This document shows, one piece after another, positions 40,885 through 50,383 of a stretch of DNA of 64,000 bases. The translations under genes and the position numbers were made by a program. The DNA lies in contig CAXXIH010000005.1 in NCBI GenBank assembly GCA_963663365.2, forward strand, positions 62,001-126,000, read 5' to 3'. The notes below the pieces were generated by a model that saw nothing but the letters and a program-made list of their open reading frames with translations, was not told the DNA's origin and made no database searches. The stretch's first letter is position 1. Every line of letters starts with the position of its first letter. This DNA is from G963663365 sp963663365. Lineage in GTDB: Bacteria > Hinthialibacterota > Hinthialibacteria > Hinthialibacterales > G963663365.

Positions 40885-42153
40885 ATGGCAACTGCACGTT
40901 TCGGCTATTGGATCGTACTCTGCTTGGCAATCTCTCTTTGTATGCCACTGGCGGGTCAGACAGCAGACAATTCGGGTGATGAAAAGAACATTATCGAAGT
41001 TCCATATCGGACTTTAAGCATCGAAGGAAAATCCAATTGGTTCGGGTATTATGACAAACTTCAATTCGATCCATCCAACCGCTATGTCCTAAGCATGCAA
41101 GTCGATTTTGATGACCGTCCGCCCACACCGGAAGACACAATCCGTCTGGGAATGTTCGATCTGGAAGATCATGACAAATGGATTGAGTTTGGCGAAACCA
41201 CGGCTTGGTGTTGGCAACAGGGCTGCATGCTGCAATGGATTCCCGGCTCCAATGATGAAGTGATTTATAACGCACGTAAGGGCGACAAGTTTATTTCCAT
41301 CATCCAAAATGTCTTTACGGGCGAAAAACGAGAGTTGCCCCGTCCCATTTATGCCGTGTCTCCAAACGGCAAAGAAGCGGTCGGATTGGATTTCTCACGT
41401 GTAAATAGTACCCGCCCCGGTTATGGATATTGCGGCGTGAAATATGCATGGGAAGGCCGCGAATGTCCGCATAATGATGGTATCTACCGCATGGATCTGC
41501 TATCAGGAAGAAGCCGCTTAATTGTTGCCTTAAAAGAAGCAGCGGCAATTCAGCATAAAGACTCGATGGATGGCGGAGGACGGCACTGGTTCAATCATCT
41601 GCTTTACAATCCCGATGGTTCACGGTTCATTTTTCTGCACCGTTGGTATCAAAATCCTGAAGGCAAAGGCGGGTGGTCAACCCGTATGCTGACCTGCGAC
41701 CGCTTTGGAGGCAAAATCCACGTTGTCGCCGATCACAATATGGTCTCGCATTTTATTTGGCGCGATCCCCAACATATCTTGGCTTGGTCCAAACAGCCGG
41801 AGATTGGCGACCGTTTCTGGCTTTACACCGACCAAAGCGATGAAAAGGAAATCATTGGCGATGGCGTATTCAAAACCGATGGTCACTGTACCTATTCACC
41901 GGATGGACAATGGGTTCTAGCCGATACCTACCCAAATAAAGAACGGTTGCAGAATCTCAAACTCTACCGCCCATCGGACGGCAAAGAGGTCCAGATTGGA
42001 AAGTTTTATCTCCCGCCCGAACTAAAGGGCCAAATGCGTACGGACTTACATCCGGGTTGGAGCCGTGATGGCAAATACGTCTGCATTGATTCCGCCCACA
42101 CAGGACACCGTCAAATGATATTGCTGGATGTGAGCAAAATCATACAACAGTGA
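40885..42153 (+). CDS. secreted beta-propeller protein, oligogalacturonate lyase (PL22)-like
   Basis: 422 residues. AGGA lies eight bases before the ATG and the signal is GYWIVLCLAISLCMPLAGQTA. The mature part has propeller repeats with recurring DPSNRYVLSMQ, GGRHWFNHLLYNPDGSRFIF, FKTDGHCTYSPDGQWVLADT and HPGWSRDGKYVCIDSAHTGH. This resembles the seven-bladed oligogalacturonate lyase fold, where a His-rich strand and Asp/Ser positions line the active site; TolB-type propellers are the alternative. PL22 acts on unsaturated galacturonate oligomers in pectin breakdown. The catalytic His cannot be assigned with confidence. Confidence 0.72.
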   Translation: MATARFGYWIVLCLAISLCMPLAGQTADNSGDEKNIIEVPYRTLSIEGKSNWFGYYDKLQFDPSNRYVLSMQVDFDDRPPTPEDTIRLGMFDLEDHDKWIEFGETTAWCWQQGCMLQWIPGSNDEVIYNARKGDKFISIIQNVFTGEKRELPRPIYAVSPNGKEAVGLDFSRVNSTRPGYGYCGVKYAWEGRECPHNDGIYRMDLLSGRSRLIVALKEAAAIQHKDSMDGGGRHWFNHLLYNPDGSRFIFLHRWYQNPEGKGGWSTRMLTCDRFGGKIHVVADHNMVSHFIWRDPQHILAWSKQPEIGDRFWLYTDQSDEKEIIGDGVFKTDGHCTYSPDGQWVLADTYPNKERLQNLKLYRPSDGKEVQIGKFYLPPELKGQMRTDLHPGWSRDGKYVCIDSAHTGHRQMILLDVSKIIQQ

Positions 42154-42271
42154 GCGCGTGACTTAACAGTAATACCCAAATACTTGTTGGATTAATTGAA
42201 GATAGGATTCGGCCGTGCCGAAACTGAATTGGGTATCCCAAGGATTATCCTTGTTGGTGAGGGCAAATCCT

Positions 42272-42284
42272 TGTGTTATAATGT
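42272..42284 (+). promoter_or_regulatory. extended -10 promoter of the dockerin protein gene
   Basis: TGTTATAAT (42274-42282) is a perfect TGnTATAAT. The matching -35 area reads TTGGTG (42254-42259), weak as expected for an extended -10 promoter. Transcription would start near 42289. Confidence 0.55.
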
Positions 42285-42370
42285 AAAATGTTATTGACTC
42301 ACAAGTGAGAATTATGCCTGGGGACAATGAGGACGTGTGCGGATTGAATTCGGTCGGGGAGAGACCCTCA

Positions 42371-45300
42371 ATGAGTCCGAAAATTGGAAGAATTTACACA
42401 GCCACAAATCGGAATAACCACAAGTTTGATCGTCACAATAATCAAATAGCACGCTTGAGCAACACATGGAGTGTTCGGAAACTCTTTGGAACGGCCATTC
42501 TAGTCCTCGCTTTTCTGCCCTTCCCCACCCATGGCTTAACCATTCGATTTACGGACTTTGACCAACCGCCGTTGGAGCGTAACCGTGCTCGTACATTGCC
42601 TATTGTGGGTAGCGATCTGCAATATTTAGTAAGGGCTTTGGGCGCTGGTGTTGAAGGTGGCTACGCCTTAATGGCTCTCTATCAGGAAACCGGATCAACC
42701 GGCGGTATTCAATTATATAATGTTGCATCTTATCTTGGCGGTATAACACCCGCCGATATCGAAACATTACGAATCGATTTCTTTAGCACGATTCCCGGCA
42801 TCAATGTCAGCGCAAGACTTAATTCCGTAGAAGGTCAATTTTCGGATCCAGTAACCACATCCGAAGGTTATACGACTATTGAGTTCAATGGAGCACAACT
42901 GCATACCAGACTCAATTCTGATCAGACAGTAAATCTTATTGATTTCTTTTTTGAAGGTTTGCAGCAGGATCAATCTGCCCTGATTGCGATTGACAATGTT
43001 GAAATCGATATTCCCGATGAGCTTGATCCACAATATGACACCGTTGCAACGGTCGAAAGCAAATACGTCGCTTATTCCTGGGAAAGTGAACGTCCAACAT
43101 TTGAAATTGATATTCAGATTGATAACGCGTTCCAACTCGATGCGCTTGCACTACACCTACGATACGATACGAATCATTTAATTTTTAAGGAGTTCACTCA
43201 AAAAGTCGACTGGCCGTATTTGGCTGCGGTTCATGAAGAAGATGGCATGATCCGAATTGTTGGCATCGCCGGAGATCAACCGGCTCTGTATGGTTCGCAT
43301 ATTTTGGGTCAATTGATTTTTCAATTGCCTCAGAACGGTGATGGGCAGTCACAAATAACAATTGAAGAAGCAAAGGACGATTTAGCTAAAGCCATAATCG
43401 CCAACGGCACAATAACGTCTTTCCATGATCATGAAAGCGCCACAGCCACGCCAACTGAAACAGATACTCCTTCATCAACTCCCACACCGTCCAATACTCC
43501 TACTGCAACAGAGACAGAGATACCGACGGAAACTCCAATTCCATCAAACACCCCAACCAGTACAGATACGCCAACATCCAGTCCTACGCCATCCCCAACC
43601 GAAGCGCCTGTCGTTGCATACCAATACAGAAAATACACCGTTCATTTCTTGCGCGGCGATTCACCAACCGTGGATGGTTTTACCGGCCTTGGAGAATATG
43701 CGGAAGCGGATACGGCCCAAAGCCATTGGGTGAATATCGACACCGATCCGCCTGCGCGTGATTCTGAAGGGACGCTTTTTCAGGCTGTTTACGATGCAGA
43801 GAGATTATATGTCTTGGTGGTTTATCGCGACCAAGATGGTCTGAGTACCGGCTCCGTAACCGGCGACGATACGGGATTTGATGTGCATGCCGATACCGTG
43901 GGTATTTATGTCGATCCCCTGTTGGATGAACAAAATGATCCTGTAGCGACAGAAAGTCTAATAGATAGAATGCGCGGCTATCTATTGGCCGTTAATCCCA
44001 ATGCGCGCCTGGAAACGCCTTACACCTTAACCGCAGCGGCGAATAACACAATCGCATTCGAGCCGAGAGCCTGGAATCCGGAAGGTATACAAGTGGCAAC
44101 CGGCTTCCGTAACAATTGGATTATCACGGAATTCTCAATCCCCTTCCGGACGCTGAATCTCGATGGGGATTTATCCGCGCCTAATGCTCCTGAAGATCAA
44201 ACACGCTGGGCTGTCCAGCTGGCAAGGAATAGCAGTGCCGCAGGCAACCGCCGCCCGGTATGGAATCCCCCTTTGGGCGACAAAATCTCCAGCCGTCCAT
44301 GGGGTATCCTGCAATTCTCACGTACAGATTCCTCCATTGTTATTCCGGAGACTCCGCCGACTTCAACTCCAACCCCGATTCCCTATCGAAGCCTCAGTAA
44401 TTATGTGTTGATCGATCCGATTGCAGCGTTCACTCCTACTCCAAAACCAGGATACGACAGTACACAGGATTGGACCGGACTCCATCTTCGTGTCGAACCT
44501 AAAGGCTGGATCACAGATGGCGATCCTGTCCGTTTTTTAGCCGAGGCAAGAACCATCAATCACAAGCCGGTTCCGGCCCGGTTCAGTATTCCTGATCTGC
44601 CCCGGATTTTACACGCCGACTTCGATCCTCAGGTGTTGAGAATCCCCGGAAGTTCGAGATTGAAGTTGGAAAAAGCCGTCTCCTTGTCCTATGAAGGTAC
44701 TGTACCTCTCCAAGTGGAATTAACCTCAGCCGGAATAGACAGCACAGGACAAGCCGAAATACTGAAAGCCAGCCAAGAAGTCTTTGTGCTTTACGATCCG
44801 AGTTTGGAATTAAGTGAGCCAATACCTATCCATAGTCGTACAATTCCCATTCATCTTCGCACCGATTCCGCATTAGATGAAACCATAGGCGATGTTGTCC
44901 GAATCGGCGGACGGCTGGGTGCAGGCGGTTTCACTCGCATCGGACGTTTGAATACACCCTTAATTCCATTTGTTGATGTGTATGCCAAGCGGGGAGCGGG
45001 CGACTGGTTTTATGCTCGTGTTGATGTACAAGAAGACTATCATTTTATGGTCGACATCCCCATCGAAAATGAAGCCATGCTGGATGGCAAATGGCGTATA
45101 CGCACACAATACAAATCCGACAATCTGTTGCTCCCGATAGCGGCAATGAGTCCGGAATTGATTATCCCGGTTGGAGCCTTGGCCGACGCTGAGCCCGCAA
45201 CAAAAAGAAAAACAGCTCAAACCCACAAATTGCATACAGCCACATCTTCAAACTTGTTCGGAAATCTAATACTTGTTTCCGGACAAGGCTCTTCTGAGGC

Positions 45301-46537
45301 CGAAGAAACAACATTCGACGAAATCGCACAACGTATTTATTATGATTTCGTCCCCGGACGGCGCTTCACAACAGAAACGGCCAAAGTCATCTCTTCCCGG
45401 TCTCTGCCGGCTGGCGATGGCGAACAGAAGATCGAAGTAATCTCACCCGCTTCAACAAATACGTTGTTAAACCGCATCGCCTCCATTCCCGTCACTGATC
45501 CATTGGCAATCTCGATCTTTTGTTCAAGCGATGAAGATGGCAATGTGCGGCTTAGCAGTGGTCAATTATTGGACACCGCCGCCCTTGGTACAGCCTTAAA
45601 CTCCACGGCGCGTCAGGCCCCCACTCTGCTTATGATCGATGCGCCCCGTGCGGCTAAATCAGTGCAGGAAATTATTGACGCAAGCGGCCAACATGAAAAT
45701 CTAGCCTGCATTGCCTCAACAGGGGCCGCCCCCTTAAATATCGCCATCTTTGCGGAGATGGAGGGTACCGGTCAGCCGGTTTCATTCACCGATTTCTTCT
45801 TCGATCAAATTATCGCGGGCGAGCCGATTGCCGATTCGTTTGAAATAGCCCGAGATCACATTCTTGAACTCCAAGGCCCAATCGTACTGCAAAATCCGGT
45901 CATGTTTGCCGGTGAAACAGCGGCCTTTTTAAATGAGCCATTGGGCAGCGCCGCCGTATCCAGTGTGGCTGATGAAGGAATCCCGGATACCTTACCGCCA
46001 ACGATACTCGATGCGCCCGGCAATCAAGAAATCAATACCGGCAGCCGGCTCGATATCGAAGCCTGGATCGTAGACGAAAGCGGCATGGGTAGCGATCTTG
46101 TGGCGGGCGTCATAATCACTCCGGATCAAGAAGAGACAACCCTGCCTTCAATCGAACTTCCTCTAGGTTACGATGCCGACCGGGACAGATTCACTTTAAC
46201 AATCTTCGACTTCCCCGAATCCGTATTTGGTCAGGTTAACGATGTTACCGAATTTGTTTTTGCAATTGTCGCAGAAGACGCACAAGGTAATTCAGCGGAT
46301 CCGGCCGTCAGCCTTATCACAATCATCGGCGAGGATGCTCTTCCGCCCGAACAGACCATCACAGTTGAAGACGCGGATTTGGATGCGGATGGTGTTGTAA
46401 CCTCCGGTGACTTACGCGTTCTTTTTGACTCCTGGCAGAATCCTATGAACGCCGATATCAACCATGATGGAATGCTCGATGCTTACGATCTGCAAATACT
46501 CCAGATGTTCTGGGGGCAAGAGGTGCTCATGGAATAA
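42371..46537 (+). CDS. large secreted modular protein: cohesin-like, CBM9-like, pseudo-C13-peptidase-like and dockerin domains
   Basis: 1388 residues from ATG 42371, which has GGGGAG upstream; in-frame starts at 42305 and 42314 are possible. A long leader precedes a hydrophobic signal ending LPFPTHG. Modules in order: an N-terminal sandwich; a cohesin-like part (about 223-350); a Thr/Pro/Ser linker (about 356-415); a CBM9-like domain (about 420-650, YTVHFLRGDSPTVDGFTGLG); several beta domains; and a region at about 957-1193 resembling C13/caspase-fold peptidases. In this last region the catalytic His and Cys positions read FCSSDEDG and MIDAPRAAK, so it should be inactive. After an Ig-like domain comes a type I dockerin (about 1334-1385, DLDADGVVTSGDL and DINHDGMLDAYDL). 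It probably anchors or assembles glycan-active proteins outside the cell. Confidence 0.82.
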   Translation: MSPKIGRIYTATNRNNHKFDRHNNQIARLSNTWSVRKLFGTAILVLAFLPFPTHGLTIRFTDFDQPPLERNRARTLPIVGSDLQYLVRALGAGVEGGYALMALYQETGSTGGIQLYNVASYLGGITPADIETLRIDFFSTIPGINVSARLNSVEGQFSDPVTTSEGYTTIEFNGAQLHTRLNSDQTVNLIDFFFEGLQQDQSALIAIDNVEIDIPDELDPQYDTVATVESKYVAYSWESERPTFEIDIQIDNAFQLDALALHLRYDTNHLIFKEFTQKVDWPYLAAVHEEDGMIRIVGIAGDQPALYGSHILGQLIFQLPQNGDGQSQITIEEAKDDLAKAIIANGTITSFHDHESATATPTETDTPSSTPTPSNTPTATETEIPTETPIPSNTPTSTDTPTSSPTPSPTEAPVVAYQYRKYTVHFLRGDSPTVDGFTGLGEYAEADTAQSHWVNIDTDPPARDSEGTLFQAVYDAERLYVLVVYRDQDGLSTGSVTGDDTGFDVHADTVGIYVDPLLDEQNDPVATESLIDRMRGYLLAVNPNARLETPYTLTAAANNTIAFEPRAWNPEGIQVATGFRNNWIITEFSIPFRTLNLDGDLSAPNAPEDQTRWAVQLARNSSAAGNRRPVWNPPLGDKISSRPWGILQFSRTDSSIVIPETPPTSTPTPIPYRSLSNYVLIDPIAAFTPTPKPGYDSTQDWTGLHLRVEPKGWITDGDPVRFLAEARTINHKPVPARFSIPDLPRILHADFDPQVLRIPGSSRLKLEKAVSLSYEGTVPLQVELTSAGIDSTGQAEILKASQEVFVLYDPSLELSEPIPIHSRTIPIHLRTDSALDETIGDVVRIGGRLGAGGFTRIGRLNTPLIPFVDVYAKRGAGDWFYARVDVQEDYHFMVDIPIENEAMLDGKWRIRTQYKSDNLLLPIAAMSPELIIPVGALADAEPATKRKTAQTHKLHTATSSNLFGNLILVSGQGSSEAEETTFDEIAQRIYYDFVPGRRFTTETAKVISSRSLPAGDGEQKIEVISPASTNTLLNRIASIPVTDPLAISIFCSSDEDGNVRLSSGQLLDTAALGTALNSTARQAPTLLMIDAPRAAKSVQEIIDASGQHENLACIASTGAAPLNIAIFAEMEGTGQPVSFTDFFFDQIIAGEPIADSFEIARDHILELQGPIVLQNPVMFAGETAAFLNEPLGSAAVSSVADEGIPDTLPPTILDAPGNQEINTGSRLDIEAWIVDESGMGSDLVAGVIITPDQEETTLPSIELPLGYDADRDRFTLTIFDFPESVFGQVNDVTEFVFAIVAEDAQGNSADPAVSLITIIGEDALPPEQTITVEDADLDADGVVTSGDLRVLFDSWQNPMNADINHDGMLDAYDLQILQMFWGQEVLME

Positions 46538-46623
46538 AATCCTCGCTGGATTGCCGCATATTCGGCCAATTACATACAGAGAATCCTTGCTCTTTAAACT
46601 CGATTAGTTACATCAGTTAAGTC

Positions 46624-46652
46624 ATATATTTCCGCCTTTTGCGGAAATATAT
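46624..46652. terminator. long AT-rich hairpin between genes
   Basis: A perfect 12-bp inverted repeat ATATATTTCCGC/GCGGAAATATAT with a 5-base loop CTTTT. It follows the modular-protein stop by 86 bp and precedes the isomerase gene by 83 bp. No T run follows, so it may be a terminator or a regulatory hairpin in the leader of the next gene. Confidence 0.5.
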
Positions 46653-46735
46653 ACATTCACACGCTACAAACGACTAGACATCGACCACCGCAACCGAAAA
46701 AATAACTTCGGATATTGATACGTGGAGGTTTTCTG

Positions 46736-48205
46736 ATGTCGATCCAATCGAGCCCAGTTTCTTTTTTTACATTCTCCGGCCGCCGGTCATTTATCCGCGC
46801 AACTTCCGGTATGCTGGCTGGCTCCTTGCTCTCCGGTTTTATCCCGAATATGGCATTTGCAAAAAATGACCATCCGATCCGTCCTTGTGGTCCCGCTTCT
46901 AAATATGCGCCTAAAATACGGGCGGCATTTGTAAGACGAAAAGAAAACTATGGTATGTGGTGGCCTGGCGAGATTTATGATGGTGAAGCCGCACTTAAAA
47001 ATTACACACAAGATATCCTGCACTCGGCAAAACAATTAGGTTTGGAATTGTCGCTTCGTGACCAGCCCATTCACTCCCTTGAAGATGGAGAGAAATGGAT
47101 CAAAGAGGCCCAATCAGCCCATGCCGATGGTATTCTGGTTGTGCTTTTAGACCGGCAACAACACGCATGGCCCACAGCAACGCTGGCCGTCGATAGCAAA
47201 ATACCCTCCGTTATCTTCGCACCCACAGGCGCGGCATTTACAACCAACACATCGAAACTCGCCGGAAAGCAAGGTGTTGCCATCTGCTGCACCGATGATT
47301 ATTCGCAAGTTCATTACGGACTAAAAATGCTCGGAGCAGGAGCAAAGTTGCGTGAAACCCGCGTGATTGTCATCAAAGGTGATGAACGCAAATCCGTGAA
47401 AACCGCCCACTTCGGCACAGAGTTAAAATACGTTCCCGCAAATACGTTTTTAGATGAATACCTCCAGTTGTCCATGGATGACGAAATCCGGCAAATGGCG
47501 GATGAATTGATGCGCGACGCTCAAAAAATGACCGGTGCAACAAAAGATGACGTATTGAACGGTATAAAAAGCCTTGCAGTGGCACGGAATATTCTGGAAC
47601 AGGAACAGGGCGATGCGATCACGATGGACTGTTTGGGGGCGCTGGCAAAATCGAAAATCAGCCTGCCCTGCATTGCCTGGTCGCGGATGTTGGATATGGG
47701 CATTCCTGCCGCCTGTGAAGCGGATATCGGAGCCGCGCTCACTCACACGCTGGTTCAATATCTATTCGACCGTCCGGGCTTCCAACAGGATCCTGTCCCG
47801 GAAACCTCCAAAGACTGCCTAATCGGGGCACACTGTACATGCCCGACTAAATTAAACGGCTTCGACCAACCGGCGGAACCTTATTACATTTCCAATCATC
47901 ACGGCAAACGGGATGCAACGGCAAGAACCATGTGGCGGGCCGGTCAACGTGTAACGGTGGTGGATATCCTTCCAATAGGCGAAGAACAACCACATCCCGA
48001 AATGCTAATTTCAACGGGCGAAGTGATCGAAAATGTCAGCGTTCCGCCTGCGGGAGGCTGTGTCGTGTCGGTGCTTGTTAAATTGGACAACGTCGATGAC
48101 TACCTCGACTATCCCGGCTTCCATCAACTGTTCGTTTATGGAGACTTCAAAAAGGAACTCCGCCAATATTGCCGGTTGTACGACATCAAGGCCACAGTCA
48201 TTTAG
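46736..48205 (+). CDS. Tat-exported L-fucose/L-arabinose isomerase-family protein
   Basis: 489 residues with GGAGG before ATG 46736. A twin-arginine signal (SGRRSFIRATSGMLAGSLLSG, Phe after the Arg pair) ends near NMAFA. The mature part has the FucI/AraA fold pattern: ILVVLLDRQQHAW, then GVAICCTDDYSQVHYG and the metal-binding CEADIGAALTH. These enzymes convert aldoses to ketoses in the cytoplasm, so an exported version is unusual. It may instead bind or process a sugar outside the inner membrane; retained Glu and Asp in CEADI suggest metal binding is kept. The gene stands alone between a hairpin and a terminator. Confidence 0.85.
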   Translation: MSIQSSPVSFFTFSGRRSFIRATSGMLAGSLLSGFIPNMAFAKNDHPIRPCGPASKYAPKIRAAFVRRKENYGMWWPGEIYDGEAALKNYTQDILHSAKQLGLELSLRDQPIHSLEDGEKWIKEAQSAHADGILVVLLDRQQHAWPTATLAVDSKIPSVIFAPTGAAFTTNTSKLAGKQGVAICCTDDYSQVHYGLKMLGAGAKLRETRVIVIKGDERKSVKTAHFGTELKYVPANTFLDEYLQLSMDDEIRQMADELMRDAQKMTGATKDDVLNGIKSLAVARNILEQEQGDAITMDCLGALAKSKISLPCIAWSRMLDMGIPAACEADIGAALTHTLVQYLFDRPGFQQDPVPETSKDCLIGAHCTCPTKLNGFDQPAEPYYISNHHGKRDATARTMWRAGQRVTVVDILPIGEEQPHPEMLISTGEVIENVSVPPAGGCVVSVLVKLDNVDDYLDYPGFHQLFVYGDFKKELRQYCRLYDIKATVI

Positions 48206-48221
48206 CGATACATAAATAAGA

Positions 48222-48253
48222 ACCGGGGGCGTGCGTTGCGGCGCGCCCCCGGT
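48222..48253. terminator. GC-rich hairpin terminator (convergent)
   Basis: A perfect 10-bp stem ACCGGGGGCG/CGCCCCCGGT (48222-48231 with 48244-48253) lies between the convergent isomerase and pruA genes. It has no T run but its position supports a terminator role on both strands. Confidence 0.65.
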
Positions 48254-48291
48254 GGTTAACGAACTCGATTAAATCTACATTCTCTGGAAGA

Positions 48292-49923
48292 TTATTCGCC
48301 ATCCATATGCGGGTAACGAAAATCTCTCGGTGGCATAAAGGTCTCTTTAATTGTGCGTGGCGAAACCCAACGTTCCAAATTAAGCCACGAACCCGCCTTA
48401 TCGTTTGTTCCCGAGCCACGGCTTCCACCAAATGGCTGTTGCCCCACAACCGCGCCCGTAGGCTTATCGTTGATATAGAAGTTGCCGGCCGCGTGACGCA
48501 GAATATTCATGGCTTCCACAATCGCATTACGGTCTTCGGCAAAAATCGATCCTGTCAGTGCATAGGGACTCGTACGGTTACAGAGATGCAGGGTGTCCGT
48601 GTATTGGTTTTCGGGATACACATAAACCGTCAGCACCGGTCCAAAGATTTCTTCGCTCATCAGTTTCGATTTTGGATCTTCGGATCGCACGATTGTCGGC
48701 TCGATGAAATACCCTTCCGAATCGTTGTATCCGCCACCGCAGAGGATTTCGTAATTGGAATCGCCTTTGGCGTGATCGATAAACTCCGTAATACTGGAAA
48801 ATGCGCCCTTATCGATAACCGCACCCATAAAGTTCCTGAAATCGCAGATATTACCCATCTTGATCGATGCGACATCGTCAAGCAAACGGGCTTTCAATGT
48901 GGGCCAAATGCTATCGGGAACATAGACGCGGCTGGCTGCGGAACATTTCTGCCCCTGATATTCAAAAGCGCCGCGGACAATTCCCGTCGCCAGAACATCG
49001 ATATCGGCGGACGCGTGAGCCACAATAAAGTCTTTCCCGCCTGTTTCGCCGACAATACGCGGATAAGAATAATACTTACGTATATCAGAACCGACCGCTT
49101 TCCAAATCGTCGAAAAAACATACGTGCTGCCGGTAAAATGGATTCCGCCTAAGTCCAAATGATTAAGAACCGGCGGGCCGATTTCCGGTCCCGGTCCGGG
49201 AATCATATTGATAACGCCATCCGGCATACCCGCTTCCTGCAGAATCTTCATAATATAATAGGCTGGTAGAACAGCCGATGAAGCCGGTTTCCACACAACC
49301 GCATTTCCCATCAATGCAGGAGCCGTAGGTAGGTTCCCCGCGATTGATGTGAAGTTAAACGGTGTAATGGCAAAAACGAATCCCTCCAGCGGGCGGTGCT
49401 CCATATAGTTAATGATACCTTTCGAAGAGAAAGGTTGGTCATGATAAACCTCATGCATGAAATAGGGATTAAAGCGCCAGAAATCGATCAGTTCGCAAGC
49501 GGAATCGATCTCGGCTTGGAAGGGGGTTTTGCTCATGCTGAGCATCGTGGCCGCATTCAGAGTGGCGCGGTATTTGGTTGAGAGCAGTTCGGCCGCCTTC
49601 AGCAGAATCACTGCGCGGGCATCCCAAGGCATACGCGACCATTCCACCTTGGCTTTATTGGCGGCATCGATAGCCAAATGTGCGTATTCTTCCGTACCCT
49701 TGTGATAGGTTCCAAGCGATTGACCTAAATCATGCGGACAGCGCATTTCAACCTTGTCGCCGTTCCGGACTTCTTTTCCACCGATCATCATTGGGATTTC
49801 GACCGGATGTTCGCACATTTCCTTAAGTTTGGCCTTTAACTCTAAAGTCTCTGAAGCTCCGGGTGCATAAGACAACACCGGTTCGTTAGCAGGACGTGGA
49901 ACTTGAAATACACCGTTGAACAT
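48292..49923 (-). CDS. pruA: L-glutamate gamma-semialdehyde (P5C) dehydrogenase
   Basis: 543 residues, the length of the one-domain P5C dehydrogenases (ALDH4 type), with GAGG before the ATG. It oxidises glutamate semialdehyde from proline or arginine breakdown to glutamate with NAD+. ALDH marks: ITPFNFTSIAGNLP and GNAVVWKPAS for the cofactor site, VGETGGKDFIV for the general-base Glu, and the catalytic Cys C327 in QGQKCSAASRVYV. The N-terminal NGVFQVPRPANEPVLSYAPG and C-terminal QQPFGGSRGSGTNDKAG are typical of this subgroup. No proline dehydrogenase gene is nearby. Confidence 0.93.
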   Translation of the reverse strand: MFNGVFQVPRPANEPVLSYAPGASETLELKAKLKEMCEHPVEIPMMIGGKEVRNGDKVEMRCPHDLGQSLGTYHKGTEEYAHLAIDAANKAKVEWSRMPWDARAVILLKAAELLSTKYRATLNAATMLSMSKTPFQAEIDSACELIDFWRFNPYFMHEVYHDQPFSSKGIINYMEHRPLEGFVFAITPFNFTSIAGNLPTAPALMGNAVVWKPASSAVLPAYYIMKILQEAGMPDGVINMIPGPGPEIGPPVLNHLDLGGIHFTGSTYVFSTIWKAVGSDIRKYYSYPRIVGETGGKDFIVAHASADIDVLATGIVRGAFEYQGQKCSAASRVYVPDSIWPTLKARLLDDVASIKMGNICDFRNFMGAVIDKGAFSSITEFIDHAKGDSNYEILCGGGYNDSEGYFIEPTIVRSEDPKSKLMSEEIFGPVLTVYVYPENQYTDTLHLCNRTSPYALTGSIFAEDRNAIVEAMNILRHAAGNFYINDKPTGAVVGQQPFGGSRGSGTNDKAGSWLNLERWVSPRTIKETFMPPRDFRYPHMDGE

Positions 49924-50383
49924 GATCTACCTCGCTACAATCAATTAGAATTTAAAATAACAAAAGTGGCCCTCACCGCTCGTGCGTTTCTTAAATAGTT
50001 CCGAATATACGTAAGAATTCGCCGGGCGGTTATTGCCAACTGATGAGTTCTGCACGGTTTCCGAAGGGAATATCGGCACGGCACCCACATCAGACCTCTG
50101 TGTTTGTATCGAAACGGCTTATCTCTGTCAACGCGGTTTTAGCCTACTGGTAAGTCGACACGACAAGAACTTGACTTTACTATCAGCGTCTATCGATACC
50201 TATTCGTGACACGCCGGGTTGGCTTTCCCGCTGGGTTCAAGTACCATTCGCGTTACATCTCAAAATCTAAGATTGGCAAAACTGTATTCCCGCTAGGCGT
50301 CATCCCAACAATCGTCAGTGGATTCCATCGAGAAGTATTAGACAGGCTTAACCGTATTTTTACGGTATACGGAGAATTCTTGA
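49924..50383. other. divergent non-coding region with candidate operator copy
   Basis: 460 bp between pruA (minus) and the GxGYxYP gene (plus). TTGACT at 50171 and GATACCTAT at 50195-50203 (the core also seen at 14371) are visible. GGAG at 50371 serves the plus gene. No further gene or RNA structure is supported. Confidence 0.5.

Noticed and set aside
43437..43615. Low-complexity ACT/CCA-rich run that could be taken for a minisatellite
   Set aside because: It encodes the Thr/Pro/Ser linker of the modular dockerin protein in frame, so it is explained as coding sequence.
48307..49152. Plus-strand open frame of 281 codons
   Set aside because: Lies opposite pruA, whose reading frame has full family motifs; the antisense frame has none.
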